Below are positions 43,732 through 53,433 of a stretch of 64,000 nt of DNA, in pieces; position 1 is the first letter of the stretch; each line of letters starts with the position of its first letter. A program made the position numbers and the translations under genes. Source of the DNA: Oceanicola sp. 22II-s10i (GTDB taxonomy: Bacteria; Pseudomonadota; Alphaproteobacteria; Rhodobacterales; Rhodobacteraceae); NCBI RefSeq assembly GCF_002210105.1, contig NZ_AQQU01000006.1, positions 124,001 through 188,000 of the forward strand, given 5' to 3'. Below the pieces are notes generated by a model. That model had not been told where the DNA came from. It searched no databases and saw only the letters and a program-made list of their open reading frames with translations.

Positions 43732-45062
43732 CCCCGACCCTCGACATGCTGCGCCGTTCGCTCGAAGGGGTCTATGCCTCGGTCCTGGCCACCTGCGACG
43801 AGGACGGCCTGCCCAACGTCTCGATGATCAGCCAGGTGCACTACCTCGATCCCGACCACGTCGCGCTGTCCTACCAGTTCTTCAACAAGACCCGCGAGAA
43901 CCTGCTGAGAACGCGGATGGCCACCGTGCAGGTCGCCGATCCGGCGAACTTCGCCCAGCACCGCATCGAACTCGACTATCTGGAAACCCGCACCGGTGGG
44001 CCGGTGTTCGAGACGATGAAGGCCAAGCTGGCCGGGATTGCCTCGCATCACGGGATGGAAAGCGTGTTCCGCCTGCTCGGCGCCGACATCTTCCGCGTGC
44101 GCAGCATCGAACCGGTGCCGGGCCCGGCGATGGAGCCCTGCGCGGCGGCGAACGGCCTGCTGGCCGCCGTGCGGCTGGCCTGCACCGCGCTGGAGGCCGC
44201 CGCCGATCTGGACGACCTGCTCGAAACCGGCACGGCCTGCCTCGAGACGCAGTTCGGTATCGCCCATTCGATGATCCTGATGACGGAGGACGACGAGGAC
44301 CGGCTGTTCACCGTCGCCTCGCGCGGGTATCGCCGGTCCGGCATCGGGTCCGAGGTGGCCTTCGGCGAGGGCGTGATCGGGGTCGCCGCCAGCGAAGGCG
44401 TCCCGATCCGCATCTGCCACATGACCAGCGATTACCGCTATGGCGCGACGATCAGCGAAACCGCGCGGCAGGCGGGGCTGATCGGCCGCAGCATTCAGGT
44501 CATCCCATTTCCCGGCCTGCCGAACCCCGGCAGCCAGATCGCGCTGCCGCTCCGCTCGGGCTCGCGTCTGCTGGGCGTGCTCTTTGCCGAAACCGAACAG
44601 GTCATGCGGTTCGACCACGAGGTGGAGGATGCGCTGGCCGTGATCGCGATGCACCTCGGCGCGCGGATCGCGCAGTTCCTGCGCGACGATGCGGACGACG
44701 AGGAACCGGTCGAGCCCGAGGCGCGTCCCGCCGAAGGCTCCGTCGCGCTGCGTTTCCATCCGCATGACCAGAGCGTGTTCCTCGACAACGACTACCTGAT
44801 CAAGGGTGTCGCGGGCGCAATCCTGTGGCGGCTGGTGCGGGAACATGCGGACACCGGCCGGACGGAGTTCACGACCCGCGAACTGCGCCTCGACGCCTCG
44901 CTGCGTCTGCCCGCCCATGCCGAAAACCTCGACGCCCGCCTGATCCTGCTGCGCAAGCGGCTGGAGGAACGTGGCGCCTGCCTGCGGATCGAGAAGTCGG
45001 GCCGGGGCCGGTTCCGGCTGAACATCCTGTGCGGGCTGTCGCTGATGGAAATGGCCGACTGA
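43728..45062 (+). CDS. Split-barrel flavin-like domain + GAF + C-terminal winged-helix-like domain: putative one-component regulator
   Basis: The 444-residue protein joins three modules. Residues 1-135 are a PNPOx-like split barrel (GVYASVLATCDEDGLPN, VALSYQFFNKTRENL). Residues 140-318 are a GAF domain (VAFGEGVIGVAASEGVPIRI; SQIALPLRSG, LLGVLFAET). After an acidic linker (319-338), residues 340-435 resemble an OmpR/PhoB-type winged helix, ending LRIEKSGRGRFRLNI. A flavin- or ligand-sensing transcription factor is inferred. GTG start overlaps the upstream stop. Phased TTAGCA repeats lie just downstream, before an FAD oxidase gene. Confidence 0.7.
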   Translation: MTPTLDMLRRSLEGVYASVLATCDEDGLPNVSMISQVHYLDPDHVALSYQFFNKTRENLLRTRMATVQVADPANFAQHRIELDYLETRTGGPVFETMKAKLAGIASHHGMESVFRLLGADIFRVRSIEPVPGPAMEPCAAANGLLAAVRLACTALEAAADLDDLLETGTACLETQFGIAHSMILMTEDDEDRLFTVASRGYRRSGIGSEVAFGEGVIGVAASEGVPIRICHMTSDYRYGATISETARQAGLIGRSIQVIPFPGLPNPGSQIALPLRSGSRLLGVLFAETEQVMRFDHEVEDALAVIAMHLGARIAQFLRDDADDEEPVEPEARPAEGSVALRFHPHDQSVFLDNDYLIKGVAGAILWRLVREHADTGRTEFTTRELRLDASLRLPAHAENLDARLILLRKRLEERGACLRIEKSGRGRFRLNILCGLSLMEMAD

Positions 45063-45087
45063 ACGTGACGCAGGGGCACCTCGTCAT

Positions 45088-45146
45088 TTAGCAATTTCTT
45101 AATATTAATTAGCATCCTTTAGCATTCGGATAAGGTTTTCTTAGCA
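45088..45146 (+). promoter_or_regulatory. Helically phased TTAGCA direct repeats upstream of the FAD oxidase gene
   Basis: Exact TTAGCA occurs at 45088, 45109, 45119 and 45141, spacings 21, 10 and 22 (about 2, 1 and 2 helical turns), with a partial copy TTAATA at 45099. The patch is AT-rich within GC-rich DNA. OmpR/PhoB-type regulators bind direct repeats at one-turn spacing, and such a domain ends the gene just upstream. Confidence 0.6.
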
Positions 45147-45309
45147 AGCCTTGTCGATCCGCCGGGCGTATCAGCCCCTCAGCGGCAGCGACGCGGCCCG
45201 GACGATCAGAACCGGCGCAGAACCCCCGCAAAACCTTTTGAAACCAATCGCTTCGGCGCCGACCTATTGGCGGCGCATGGCGATACCCACGCTTATGATG
45301 GAGACAATT

Positions 45310-46683
45310 ATGAACGAAGATACTCTCAGAACCCGTTTGAAGGGACAGCTTGTGACGGCGTTCGAACCCGGCTTCGGCGCTGCCGCCGACGACCTGATCT
45401 GGAACGGCCGCAAACCCGGCGTCCGGGCGCGCTATATCGTCCGCGCCGCCAACGTGGCCGACGTGCAGACCGCCGTCCGCTTTGCCGCCGCCAACGGCTT
45501 CAGCGTGTCGCCGCGCAGCAGCGGCCACCACTTCACCGGCATCTCGACACAGGCGACCGTGGTCATCGACCTCGAGGCGCTGAACCACCTGCGCATCGAC
45601 GCCGAGGCGATGGTCTGCGAAGCGGGCCCGACCGTCACCAACGCCCGGCTGAACGCCGAACTGACGGCGCGCGGCCTTGCCTTTCCGGTGGGCCATTGCG
45701 CCAGCGTCGCCATCGGCGGCTACCTTCTGGGCGGCGGCGTCGGCTGGAACTCGGGCGAATGGGGCATCGCGTGCTTCCTGATCGAGTCGGTCGACATCGT
45801 GACCCCCGACGGCGTCCTGCGCCGGGTCAGCGCGACCGAGGAACCGGACCTGTTCTGGGCCGCCCGCGGCGCGGGGCCGGGGTTCTTCGGGATCGTGACC
45901 AGCTACCGCCTGCGGGTGAAGAAAGCGAAGCCCGCGATCATGTCGGCGGTGCGCGTCTATGGCGCGGATCACCACGGGGCGGTTTCCGGCTGGGTCCGGC
46001 AGGCGATCCGCCGGGCGCCCGCGAACCTCGAACTGTCGCTCAAGGTGTCGACCGAGGTCTCGCCGGTCGGGCCGATGGTCGCCATCGCCGTCATCGCCAC
46101 GGCCTTCGGGTCGAGCGAGGCGGAATCGCGGGCGATCCTGTCCGAATTCGGCCGGGGCGCCCCGGCGGGCGCATTCATCGAAGTGCCCGAGATGCCGACC
46201 TCGATCGCCGGTCTCTACGACATGACGGGCGCGGGCACGCCCAAGGGGCACCGCTTTGCCGTGGACTCTCTCTGGTCGGACGCGCCGGTCGCGGATGTCC
46301 TCGCCGGGATCGTGGCCACCATGCAGAAGGCGCCATCGGCCAAGAGCTTCGCGGTCCTCTCGCCCAGTTCCCCCGCCGCCGCGGTACCGGGCGAAGCCGC
46401 CTTCTCGCGGATCGGAAGCATCTTCGGGGCGATCTACACTGTCTGGCAGGACGAGGAGCAGGACGCGCGGCAGATCGGCTGGCTGCGGTCCGGCATGGAC
46501 AGCCTGCAACCGCTCAAGGCGGGGGTCTACGTGGGCTACGGCGACATCGACGTGCCCGCGCGGCGCAAGGAAATCCATTCCCGCCCCGCCGAACTGCGCC
46601 TTGCCGAGATGCGCCGCCGGTATGACCCGCGCGGCCTGTTCGGTCAGGCCCTCGGCCACACCACCAGCGCGCAGGCCGCCTGA
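45310..46683 (+). CDS. Berberine-bridge-type FAD-linked oxidoreductase, probably bicovalent FAD
   Basis: The 457-residue protein has the PCMH FAD domain with PRSSGHHFTG, where His73 is the usual 8-alpha attachment residue. PVGHCASVAIGGYLLGGGVGW follows, with Cys130 at the position that forms the second covalent link in bicovalent flavoenzymes. The C-terminal RRRYDPRGLFG is the BBE motif. It would oxidise a sugar, alcohol or amine-like substrate using oxygen. GGAG stands seven bases before ATG 45310. No signal peptide is evident. Confidence 0.88.
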   Translation: MNEDTLRTRLKGQLVTAFEPGFGAAADDLIWNGRKPGVRARYIVRAANVADVQTAVRFAAANGFSVSPRSSGHHFTGISTQATVVIDLEALNHLRIDAEAMVCEAGPTVTNARLNAELTARGLAFPVGHCASVAIGGYLLGGGVGWNSGEWGIACFLIESVDIVTPDGVLRRVSATEEPDLFWAARGAGPGFFGIVTSYRLRVKKAKPAIMSAVRVYGADHHGAVSGWVRQAIRRAPANLELSLKVSTEVSPVGPMVAIAVIATAFGSSEAESRAILSEFGRGAPAGAFIEVPEMPTSIAGLYDMTGAGTPKGHRFAVDSLWSDAPVADVLAGIVATMQKAPSAKSFAVLSPSSPAAAVPGEAAFSRIGSIFGAIYTVWQDEEQDARQIGWLRSGMDSLQPLKAGVYVGYGDIDVPARRKEIHSRPAELRLAEMRRRYDPRGLFGQALGHTTSAQAA

Positions 46684-46706
46684 GGATCGCGCAAGTCAAG
46701 GAAAGG

Positions 46707-46732
46707 AACGGCCGGGCCCATGCCCGGCCGTT
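46707..46732 (+). terminator. Terminator after the FAD oxidase gene
   Basis: AACGGCCGGGC and GCCCGGCCGTT form a perfect 11-bp stem with a four-base loop, followed by TCCCTTG; it is 23 bases after the stop. Confidence 0.8.
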
Positions 46733-46812
46733 TCCCTTGTCCGAGGGGCCGGATCCGGCCGATCCGGTCCCACCCCTTTCGCACGCGGCCCGTCGTGCGC
46801 ATATAGTGCGAC

Positions 46813-47664
46813 ATGACCGAATCACTTCCCACTCCGCCCGGCGGCTGGCCGGTGCTCGAACCCGGATGGGTCTGGCTCTGCGGTGCGGGGCCCGGCGATC
46901 CGGGCCTGCTGACCCTGCACGCCCTCAACGGGCTGCGGCAGGCCGACGTGGTGGTCTACGACGCGCTCGTGCAGAAGACGATCCTCGACTGGGCGCCGCA
47001 GGCCGAACATATCTACGCCGGCAAGCGCGGCGGCAAACCTTCGGCCAAGCAGCGCGACATCTCTCTCCGGCTCGTGGACCTCGCCCGCGCGGGCAAGCGT
47101 GTGCTGCGGCTGAAGGGCGGCGATCCCTTCGTTTTCGGACGCGGCGGGGAAGAGGCGCAGACCCTGATCCAGCATGGCGTCTACGTGCGCATTATCCCCG
47201 GCATCAGCGCGGGGATCGGCGGGCTGGCCTATGCCGGCATCCCGGTCACGCACCGCGACGTGAACCAGTCGGTGACCTTCGTCACCGGGCATGACCAGAC
47301 CGGCGCGACGCCAAGCTCGCTGAACTGGCGCGCGATCTCGGACGGGTCGCAGGTGATCGTGATCTACATGGGCATGAAACACGTGGAACGGATCGCGGCG
47401 GACCTGCTGGCGGCAGGTCGCCCGGCGGACGAACCCTGCGCGGTTGTCTGCGCGGCCACCACCCCGGACGAACGGGTGCTGGAAACCACGCTGGGCCGGA
47501 TGGCGGCGGACATCGCCGCCGCCGAGTTGGAACCGCCGGCAATCCTCTGCGTCGGACGCTCGGTCCTGATGCGGCAGGTGCTGGACTGGCAGGCGCTGGC
47601 ACGGGGCGAGGCGCCGCGCGACCTCGATCCGCTGGGACGCGGACGGCCGGCCGAGGCATCATGA
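46813..47664 (+). CDS. cobA: Uroporphyrinogen-III C-methyltransferase
   Basis: CobA adds two methyl groups from SAM to uroporphyrinogen III to give precorrin-2, feeding cobalamin and siroheme synthesis. The 283-residue protein shows GAGPGDPGLLTLHAL at about 23-37, VVYDALV, the LRLKGGDPFVFGRGGEE motif and PGISAGIGGLAYAGIPVTHR. Its end overlaps the next gene by ATGA, so it is coupled to a CobB homologue. A multifunctional CysG is excluded because no N-terminal dehydrogenase/chelatase domain is present. Confidence 0.94.
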   Translation: MTESLPTPPGGWPVLEPGWVWLCGAGPGDPGLLTLHALNGLRQADVVVYDALVQKTILDWAPQAEHIYAGKRGGKPSAKQRDISLRLVDLARAGKRVLRLKGGDPFVFGRGGEEAQTLIQHGVYVRIIPGISAGIGGLAYAGIPVTHRDVNQSVTFVTGHDQTGATPSSLNWRAISDGSQVIVIYMGMKHVERIAADLLAAGRPADEPCAVVCAATTPDERVLETTLGRMAADIAAAELEPPAILCVGRSVLMRQVLDWQALARGEAPRDLDPLGRGRPAEAS

Positions 47665-48926
47665 CAGCACTGATATTCGCCGCGCCCGCATCGGGGGCCG
47701 GCCTGTCGACCGTGACACTGGCGCTGCTGCGGCACCTGACGCTGACCGGTCACGACATCCGCGGCGCGAAGTCCGGTCCCGATCACGTCGACCCGCGTCT
47801 GCACGAGGTCGCCTGCGGGCGCATCTGCCACAACCTCGACGCATGGGCGATGTCGCCCGAGCGGATCCGCGAGCTGGCCTCCGGCCCGGAACTGCTGCTG
47901 ATCGAGGGGGCCGCCGGGCTGTTCGACGGCGCGCCGGACGGGCGCGGCGCGGTGGCGGACCTGGCGCGGATGCTGCGCCTGCCGGTGGTTCTGATCGTCG
48001 ATGCCGGCCGGATGGCGCAGTCGGTCGCGCCGCTTTGCACCGGATTTGCAAAGCACGATCCCAACGTTCGAATAGAGGGCGTGATCCTCAACAACGTTGG
48101 GTCCCCCCCGCACGAGGCGATGCTGCGCGGCGCGCTGAAAGCGGCCGGACTGACCGTGCTGGGCGCCCTGCCCCGGCATTCCGGGATCGCCATGCCGCGA
48201 CGAACCGGCCCGCTGCAGGCGGATGAGCGCGCGGATCTGGAGGCGGTCCTGAACCGCGCGGCAGAATGGGTGGCCGAGGGCACGGATATCGACGGACTGC
48301 TGGCCCTTGCCGCGCCGCATGCGACGCGCAGGTCGGACACCCGGCTGACACCGCCCGCGCAGCGCATCGCGGTGGCCCGCGACGCCGCCTTCGTCCAGAC
48401 CTATCCGCATATCCTCGCCGACTGGCGGCGCGCCGGGGCCGAGATCGTCCATTTCTCGCCTCTGGCCAACGAAAAGGTGCCCGATGCCGGGTTCATCTAC
48501 CTGCCTGGCGGACCGGTCCAGGATCACGCGGGGCGGATGGCCGAAAACGGGATCTTCGTGAAGAGCCTGCACCGCGCCGCCGAAAGCGTGCCGGTCCATG
48601 GCGAGGGCGGTGGCTACATGGCCCTTGGCCGGTCGCTCACCGACGCGACGGGCGCGACGCACCGGATGGCGGACCTGCTGGACCTCGACGTTTCATTCGC
48701 CACGCCGCGCCTGCACCTCGGCTACCGGCACCTGACCGATCTGGGCGGGCCCTTCGGCGGCCACCTGACGGCGCATGAGCATCATGCGGCCACCACCCTG
48801 CGCGCCGAGGGCGATCCGCTCTACGCCGCCCACGACGCCACCGGCGCCGCGCTGCCACCGATGGGCCTGCGCAAGGGGCACGTCTCGGGCTCGTTCGCCA
48901 ACGTCATCGACCGCGCCGCCCCCTGA
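47661..48926 (+). CDS. CobB/CbiA-like cobyrinate a,c-diamide synthase homologue lacking two key residues
   Basis: The 421-residue protein aligns by eye over the whole CobB length: N-terminal ATPase (IFAAPASGAGLSTVT), GPDHVDPRLHEVACG, and a C-terminal glutamine-amidotransferase part (PVHGEGGGYMALG). CobB amidates cobyrinate with glutamine and ATP. Two expected residues are absent: the P-loop lysine (Leu at position 15) and the amidotransferase cysteine (Gly316 in GEGGGYM, where the family has GECGGYM). The frame is intact. It may be inactive or use free ammonia. Confidence 0.75.
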   Translation: MTALIFAAPASGAGLSTVTLALLRHLTLTGHDIRGAKSGPDHVDPRLHEVACGRICHNLDAWAMSPERIRELASGPELLLIEGAAGLFDGAPDGRGAVADLARMLRLPVVLIVDAGRMAQSVAPLCTGFAKHDPNVRIEGVILNNVGSPPHEAMLRGALKAAGLTVLGALPRHSGIAMPRRTGPLQADERADLEAVLNRAAEWVAEGTDIDGLLALAAPHATRRSDTRLTPPAQRIAVARDAAFVQTYPHILADWRRAGAEIVHFSPLANEKVPDAGFIYLPGGPVQDHAGRMAENGIFVKSLHRAAESVPVHGEGGGYMALGRSLTDATGATHRMADLLDLDVSFATPRLHLGYRHLTDLGGPFGGHLTAHEHHAATTLRAEGDPLYAAHDATGAALPPMGLRKGHVSGSFANVIDRAAP

Positions 48927-49033
48927 CCGCCTGCGCGACTGTGCGCCACCGCACTGTCCGGGCGACGCTTCGTCACTTGCACCGGCCACGCGCCGGGACT
49001 ACCGCTTGGCCGAAGACATGCAGGATCCTCCAT

Positions 49034-50242
49034 ATGAGCCAAGATTCCCGCGCGAGGCGCAACGTGACCGTGCTGGTTCTGGCCCAGGCGATCCTCGGAT
49101 CCCAGATGCCGATGATCTTTACCATCGGCGGTCTGGCGGGCCAGTCGCTCGCCTCGAACATCTGTTTCGCCACCATGCCGATCTCGATGATCGTCATGGG
49201 CTCCATGCTGATGGCCACTCCGATGTCGGCGGTGATGCAGAAATACGGCCGCCGCGCCGGGTTCTGGCTGGGCACGCTCGGCGGTACGCTTGGGGGGCTG
49301 GTCGGGGCTTACGGGCTCTATACCGCATCCTTCCCGATCTTCCTGCTCGGCAGCCTGCTGACCGGCGTCTACATGTCGGCGCACGGCTTCTACCGCTTCG
49401 CCGCCGCCGACACCGCCTCGGACGAATTCCGGCCCAAGGCGATCTCCTACGTCATGGCGGGCGGCCTCGCCTCGGCGATCATCGGGCCGCAGCTGGTCAA
49501 GGTGACGGCGGACGCGATGGTGGTGCCCTTCATGGGGACCTACCTGGCCGTCATCACGCTGAACGTGGTCGGATCGCTGCTGTTCCTCGTCCTCGACATC
49601 CCGAAACCGCCCGCCCCCGCGCCGGACGCCCCGCGCGGCCGGACCCGGCGCGAACTGCTGGCCACCCCGCGTATCGCGGTGGCGGTGATCTGCGCCATGG
49701 TCTCCTACGCGCTGATGAACCTCGTCATGACCTCGACGCCGCTGGCGGTGGTCGGCTGCGGCTATGACAAGGCCAACGCCGCCGACGTCGTGTCGAGCCA
49801 CGTGCTGGCGATGTTCGTGCCGAGCTTCTTCACCGGCCACCTGATCGCCCGCTTCGGCACCGAACGGATCATGGCCGCCGGCCTGGCGATCCTCGCCGCC
49901 GCGGGCGCCGTCGCACTCTCCGGCGTGGCGCTGGAAAACTTCTTTGTCGCGCTGGTCCTGCTGGGCATCGGCTGGAACTTCGGCTTCATCGGCGCGACCA
50001 CGATGCTGGCCGGATCGCACACCGCGGATGAACGCGGGCGCGTGCAGGGGCTGAACGACCTGATCGTCTTCGGCGGCGTGACGCTGGCGTCCTTCGCCTC
50101 GGGCGGGCTGATGAACTGTTCCGGCGGCAACCCGGTCGAGGGCTGGACGGCCGTGAACCTCGCCATGGCGCCGTTCCTCGTGCTGGCCGGTGGTGCGCTG
50201 ATCTGGCTGATGCTGCGGCCCAAGGACGAAGTCCCGGCCTGA
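49034..50242 (+). CDS. MFS transporter
   Basis: The 402-residue protein has about twelve hydrophobic segments, consistent with a major facilitator. MPMIFTIGGLAGQSL and a GFLGGTLGG-type helix occur in the first half and a GHLIARFGTERIM loop in the second. The start ATG 49034 places one short hydrophilic N terminus before helix one. Some segments recall YfcJ/YhhS-like exporters, but the substrate is not known. It is convergent with the squalene-synthase-like gene, and the stops are five bases apart. Confidence 0.83.
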   Translation: MSQDSRARRNVTVLVLAQAILGSQMPMIFTIGGLAGQSLASNICFATMPISMIVMGSMLMATPMSAVMQKYGRRAGFWLGTLGGTLGGLVGAYGLYTASFPIFLLGSLLTGVYMSAHGFYRFAAADTASDEFRPKAISYVMAGGLASAIIGPQLVKVTADAMVVPFMGTYLAVITLNVVGSLLFLVLDIPKPPAPAPDAPRGRTRRELLATPRIAVAVICAMVSYALMNLVMTSTPLAVVGCGYDKANAADVVSSHVLAMFVPSFFTGHLIARFGTERIMAAGLAILAAAGAVALSGVALENFFVALVLLGIGWNFGFIGATTMLAGSHTADERGRVQGLNDLIVFGGVTLASFASGGLMNCSGGNPVEGWTAVNLAMAPFLVLAGGALIWLMLRPKDEVPA

Positions 50243-50247
50243 CCGCC

Positions 50248-51030
50248 TCACCAGCGTCCGGTCGCCGCCTGCCACGCCATCGCGGCGCGGTCCCGGAAGG
50301 CCCCCGGCTCCAGCAATCCCGCGGCCACGTCTCCTGGACGGCGCGCCGCCTGTTTCAGCACCGCCACCGCCCCCGCAAGCGGCAACATGGCCGCCGCCGG
50401 AATCGCCGCGCGCTGACGCCGCGTCTCGGCCAGCATCCCGAGCGCCTGTGTCGCCAGCGCCGCCACCGCCTCGGGCCGCCCGTCGGGCAGCGGATGGCGG
50501 CCCGCCTCTTCCAGCGCCGGGATCGCCCGGAACCAGTTCGCAAGGCCAAGCGCCGTGCCCGCCTTGCGCGCCGCCGCCTCGCCGCCGCCCTGCGCGCCAA
50601 GCATCCGCGCCGCGACCTGCATCAGCAGCCCGGAGGTGGCGTCGAGATAGGACCAGAGCTCCGACGCCTCGCCGAATGGCGCGTGTTCCAGATCGGTCCG
50701 CCGCGCCTCGATCAACCCGTCGAGCAGCCGCGCGCCCTCGGCCTCCAGGGCGCGCGACAGCGGCGTCACGACCTCGTGCCGCCGGACCTGGCCGCCTGAC
50801 GCGATCTCCTCCAGCGCATCGCGCCACCATTGCAGGCGCATCTCGGCGATCATCGCCTCCTTTGTGACCCACGGGGCGCGGGCGACTTCCACGTTGAAGG
50901 CGTAGAGCGGGAAAAGCTTCACCCGCGCCTCGACCGGCGCCACCATCGCCGCACGGAACCGGTGCGGGTCGGCGCGCTCCACGATCTGCGCGCAGGAGGT
51001 CAGGTTGGTGTCAAACTCAACGGAAGCCAT
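50248..51030 (-). CDS. Squalene/phytoene synthase family protein, NDUFAF6-like
   Basis: The 260-residue, mostly helical protein belongs to the squalene/phytoene synthase superfamily (PLYAFNVEVARAP, MRLQWWRDALEEI, LWSYLDATSGLLMQ). The Asp-rich motifs needed for prenyl condensation are not clear, and its length and segments resemble the alphaproteobacterial relatives of NDUFAF6, a complex I assembly factor. That role is inferred. It starts inside the end of the upstream hydrolase gene (14-base overlap). Confidence 0.75.
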   Translation of the reverse strand: MASVEFDTNLTSCAQIVERADPHRFRAAMVAPVEARVKLFPLYAFNVEVARAPWVTKEAMIAEMRLQWWRDALEEIASGGQVRRHEVVTPLSRALEAEGARLLDGLIEARRTDLEHAPFGEASELWSYLDATSGLLMQVAARMLGAQGGGEAAARKAGTALGLANWFRAIPALEEAGRHPLPDGRPEAVAALATQALGMLAETRRQRAAIPAAAMLPLAGAVAVLKQAARRPGDVAAGLLEPGAFRDRAAMAWQAATGRW

Positions 51031-51994
51031 TCAGAAACCCGCCTATCAGCTCTGCCGTCTCGGGCCGCGGCACCACGTCGAGGTGCCCCGCCGCTTCGAT
51101 CAGTTCGTACCGCCCTTTGTCCGTCACGCCGGACATCAGCGGCTCATACCCTTCGGCGACGAAAGCCTCGTCCCCGGTCCCCGCGATCAGCAGGAACGGC
51201 GGCAGGGCGGCCACGTCCTTCAGGTAGTCGCCGCGCGGGGCGTAGGAGGTGTTCAGCCGGTAGGAATAGGCGGTCGTCGCAAGATGCCCCTGCGGGCCGT
51301 CCAGAACGGCCTGCGGCATGTTGAACTGGATCGCCGTCAGATGGTTCAGCACTCGGATGCCGACCGCGTTCAGCATGGTCAGCCCGATGATCCGCCGTGT
51401 CAGGGGCCGCGCCCAGCCCCCGGAATTGGGCCGGGTCACAGGCGCGTTGTATTTCAGGAACGGCGCCATCAGCACCGCGCCGTCGATCATCCCGCCATAG
51501 GCGCCACCCGCGAAACGCACCACCAGCCCACCGCCCGAGGAATGCCCGGCCAGGACCACTTGTCGCCCGTCGCGATGGACGGCGGCGATCAGGTCGGCGA
51601 GATCGTCCTCGAACTGGCCGATATAGTCGACATCCCCCCGGCGCACCGGATCGGCGCCATGGCCGCGCAGGTCCGGCACGACAATCTGCGCCTGCCCCTC
51701 CAGCGCGCGGGCAAGCGCGTCGAACTGTCCGCCATGCCAGCCAGAGCCATGCACCAGAACCAGCAACGGCGCGCCCGCTGGCCCCGGCAGATGCCTGACC
51801 GACAGCGCCGTTCCGTCGCGCATGGTGACGGGCATTGTGGCCAGTGGCGCGGCCCCGCCGCCAGTGATGCGCGAGAAGTCCAGCCCGCCCGTGGCGGCCC
51901 GGTCATCCGGCGACTGCGACAGGATCAGCCCGAGCGCGATGATGCCGGGCACGATCACCAGCAGGGCGAGAGAGATGAGCAGTTTGACGATCAT
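51017..51994 (-). CDS. Membrane-anchored alpha/beta hydrolase
   Basis: The 325-residue protein has an N-terminal membrane helix (about 3-25) and an alpha/beta-hydrolase domain. LVLVHGSGWHGGQ holds the oxyanion region, VVPDLRGHG follows, the nucleophile is Ser152 in AGHSSGG, the acid is likely in GTGDEAFV and the His is in AAGHLDVV. A lysophospholipase-like activity is possible. ATG 51994 follows GGAG. Its 3' end overlaps the NDUFAF6-like gene; the pair may be one operon. Confidence 0.83.
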   Translation of the reverse strand: MIVKLLISLALLVIVPGIIALGLILSQSPDDRAATGGLDFSRITGGGAAPLATMPVTMRDGTALSVRHLPGPAGAPLLVLVHGSGWHGGQFDALARALEGQAQIVVPDLRGHGADPVRRGDVDYIGQFEDDLADLIAAVHRDGRQVVLAGHSSGGGLVVRFAGGAYGGMIDGAVLMAPFLKYNAPVTRPNSGGWARPLTRRIIGLTMLNAVGIRVLNHLTAIQFNMPQAVLDGPQGHLATTAYSYRLNTSYAPRGDYLKDVAALPPFLLIAGTGDEAFVAEGYEPLMSGVTDKGRYELIEAAGHLDVVPRPETAELIGGFLNGFR

Positions 51995-52198
51995 ATGTGT
52001 CTCCGGCGACAGCCCTCGCCCGTCCCGGCCGATTCCGCAACCCTGCTGCACCTGCGAAAGGCCGGGAGGAAGAATCTTCGACACTTGAGCGACTCTGCGC
52101 AAATTTCTTCCCCGAAAGGACATCAGGCCGACCAACTTGCACGGCTTTTCGATCAGGCCGATGATTTCATTGCGTTACAACGTATCGGAGGAGACCCC

Positions 52199-53320
<1,122 letters not shown>

Positions 53321-53341
53321 CCGGGGCGTCGGTCCGGCGTG

Positions 53342-53428
53342 GAGGCCGGGGGCTCTGCCCCCGGACCCCCGAAGTATTTTTGACCAGAAGAAGCAGGGGA
53401 CCTGCGAGACGCTCCGCAAGGTGCGGCG
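53342..53428 (+). repeat. 3' hairpin-plus-core element after ald
   Basis: A perfect stem CCGGGGGC/GCCCCCGG with a TCT loop (53346-53364) is followed by GTATTTTTG, AGAAGAAGCAGGGG and CGCTCCGCAAGGTGCGGCG. It is almost identical to 59030-59117 and related to 40533-40618 and 26982-27043. It lies between the convergent ald and cimA. Confidence 0.8.
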
Positions 53429-53433
53429 CGCGG

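Noticed and set aside
45099-45112. TTAATATTAATTAG as a CtrA site
   Set aside because: CtrA sites need TTAA-N7-TTAA; here only two bases separate the TTAA copies, and the TTAGCA repeats explain the patch better.
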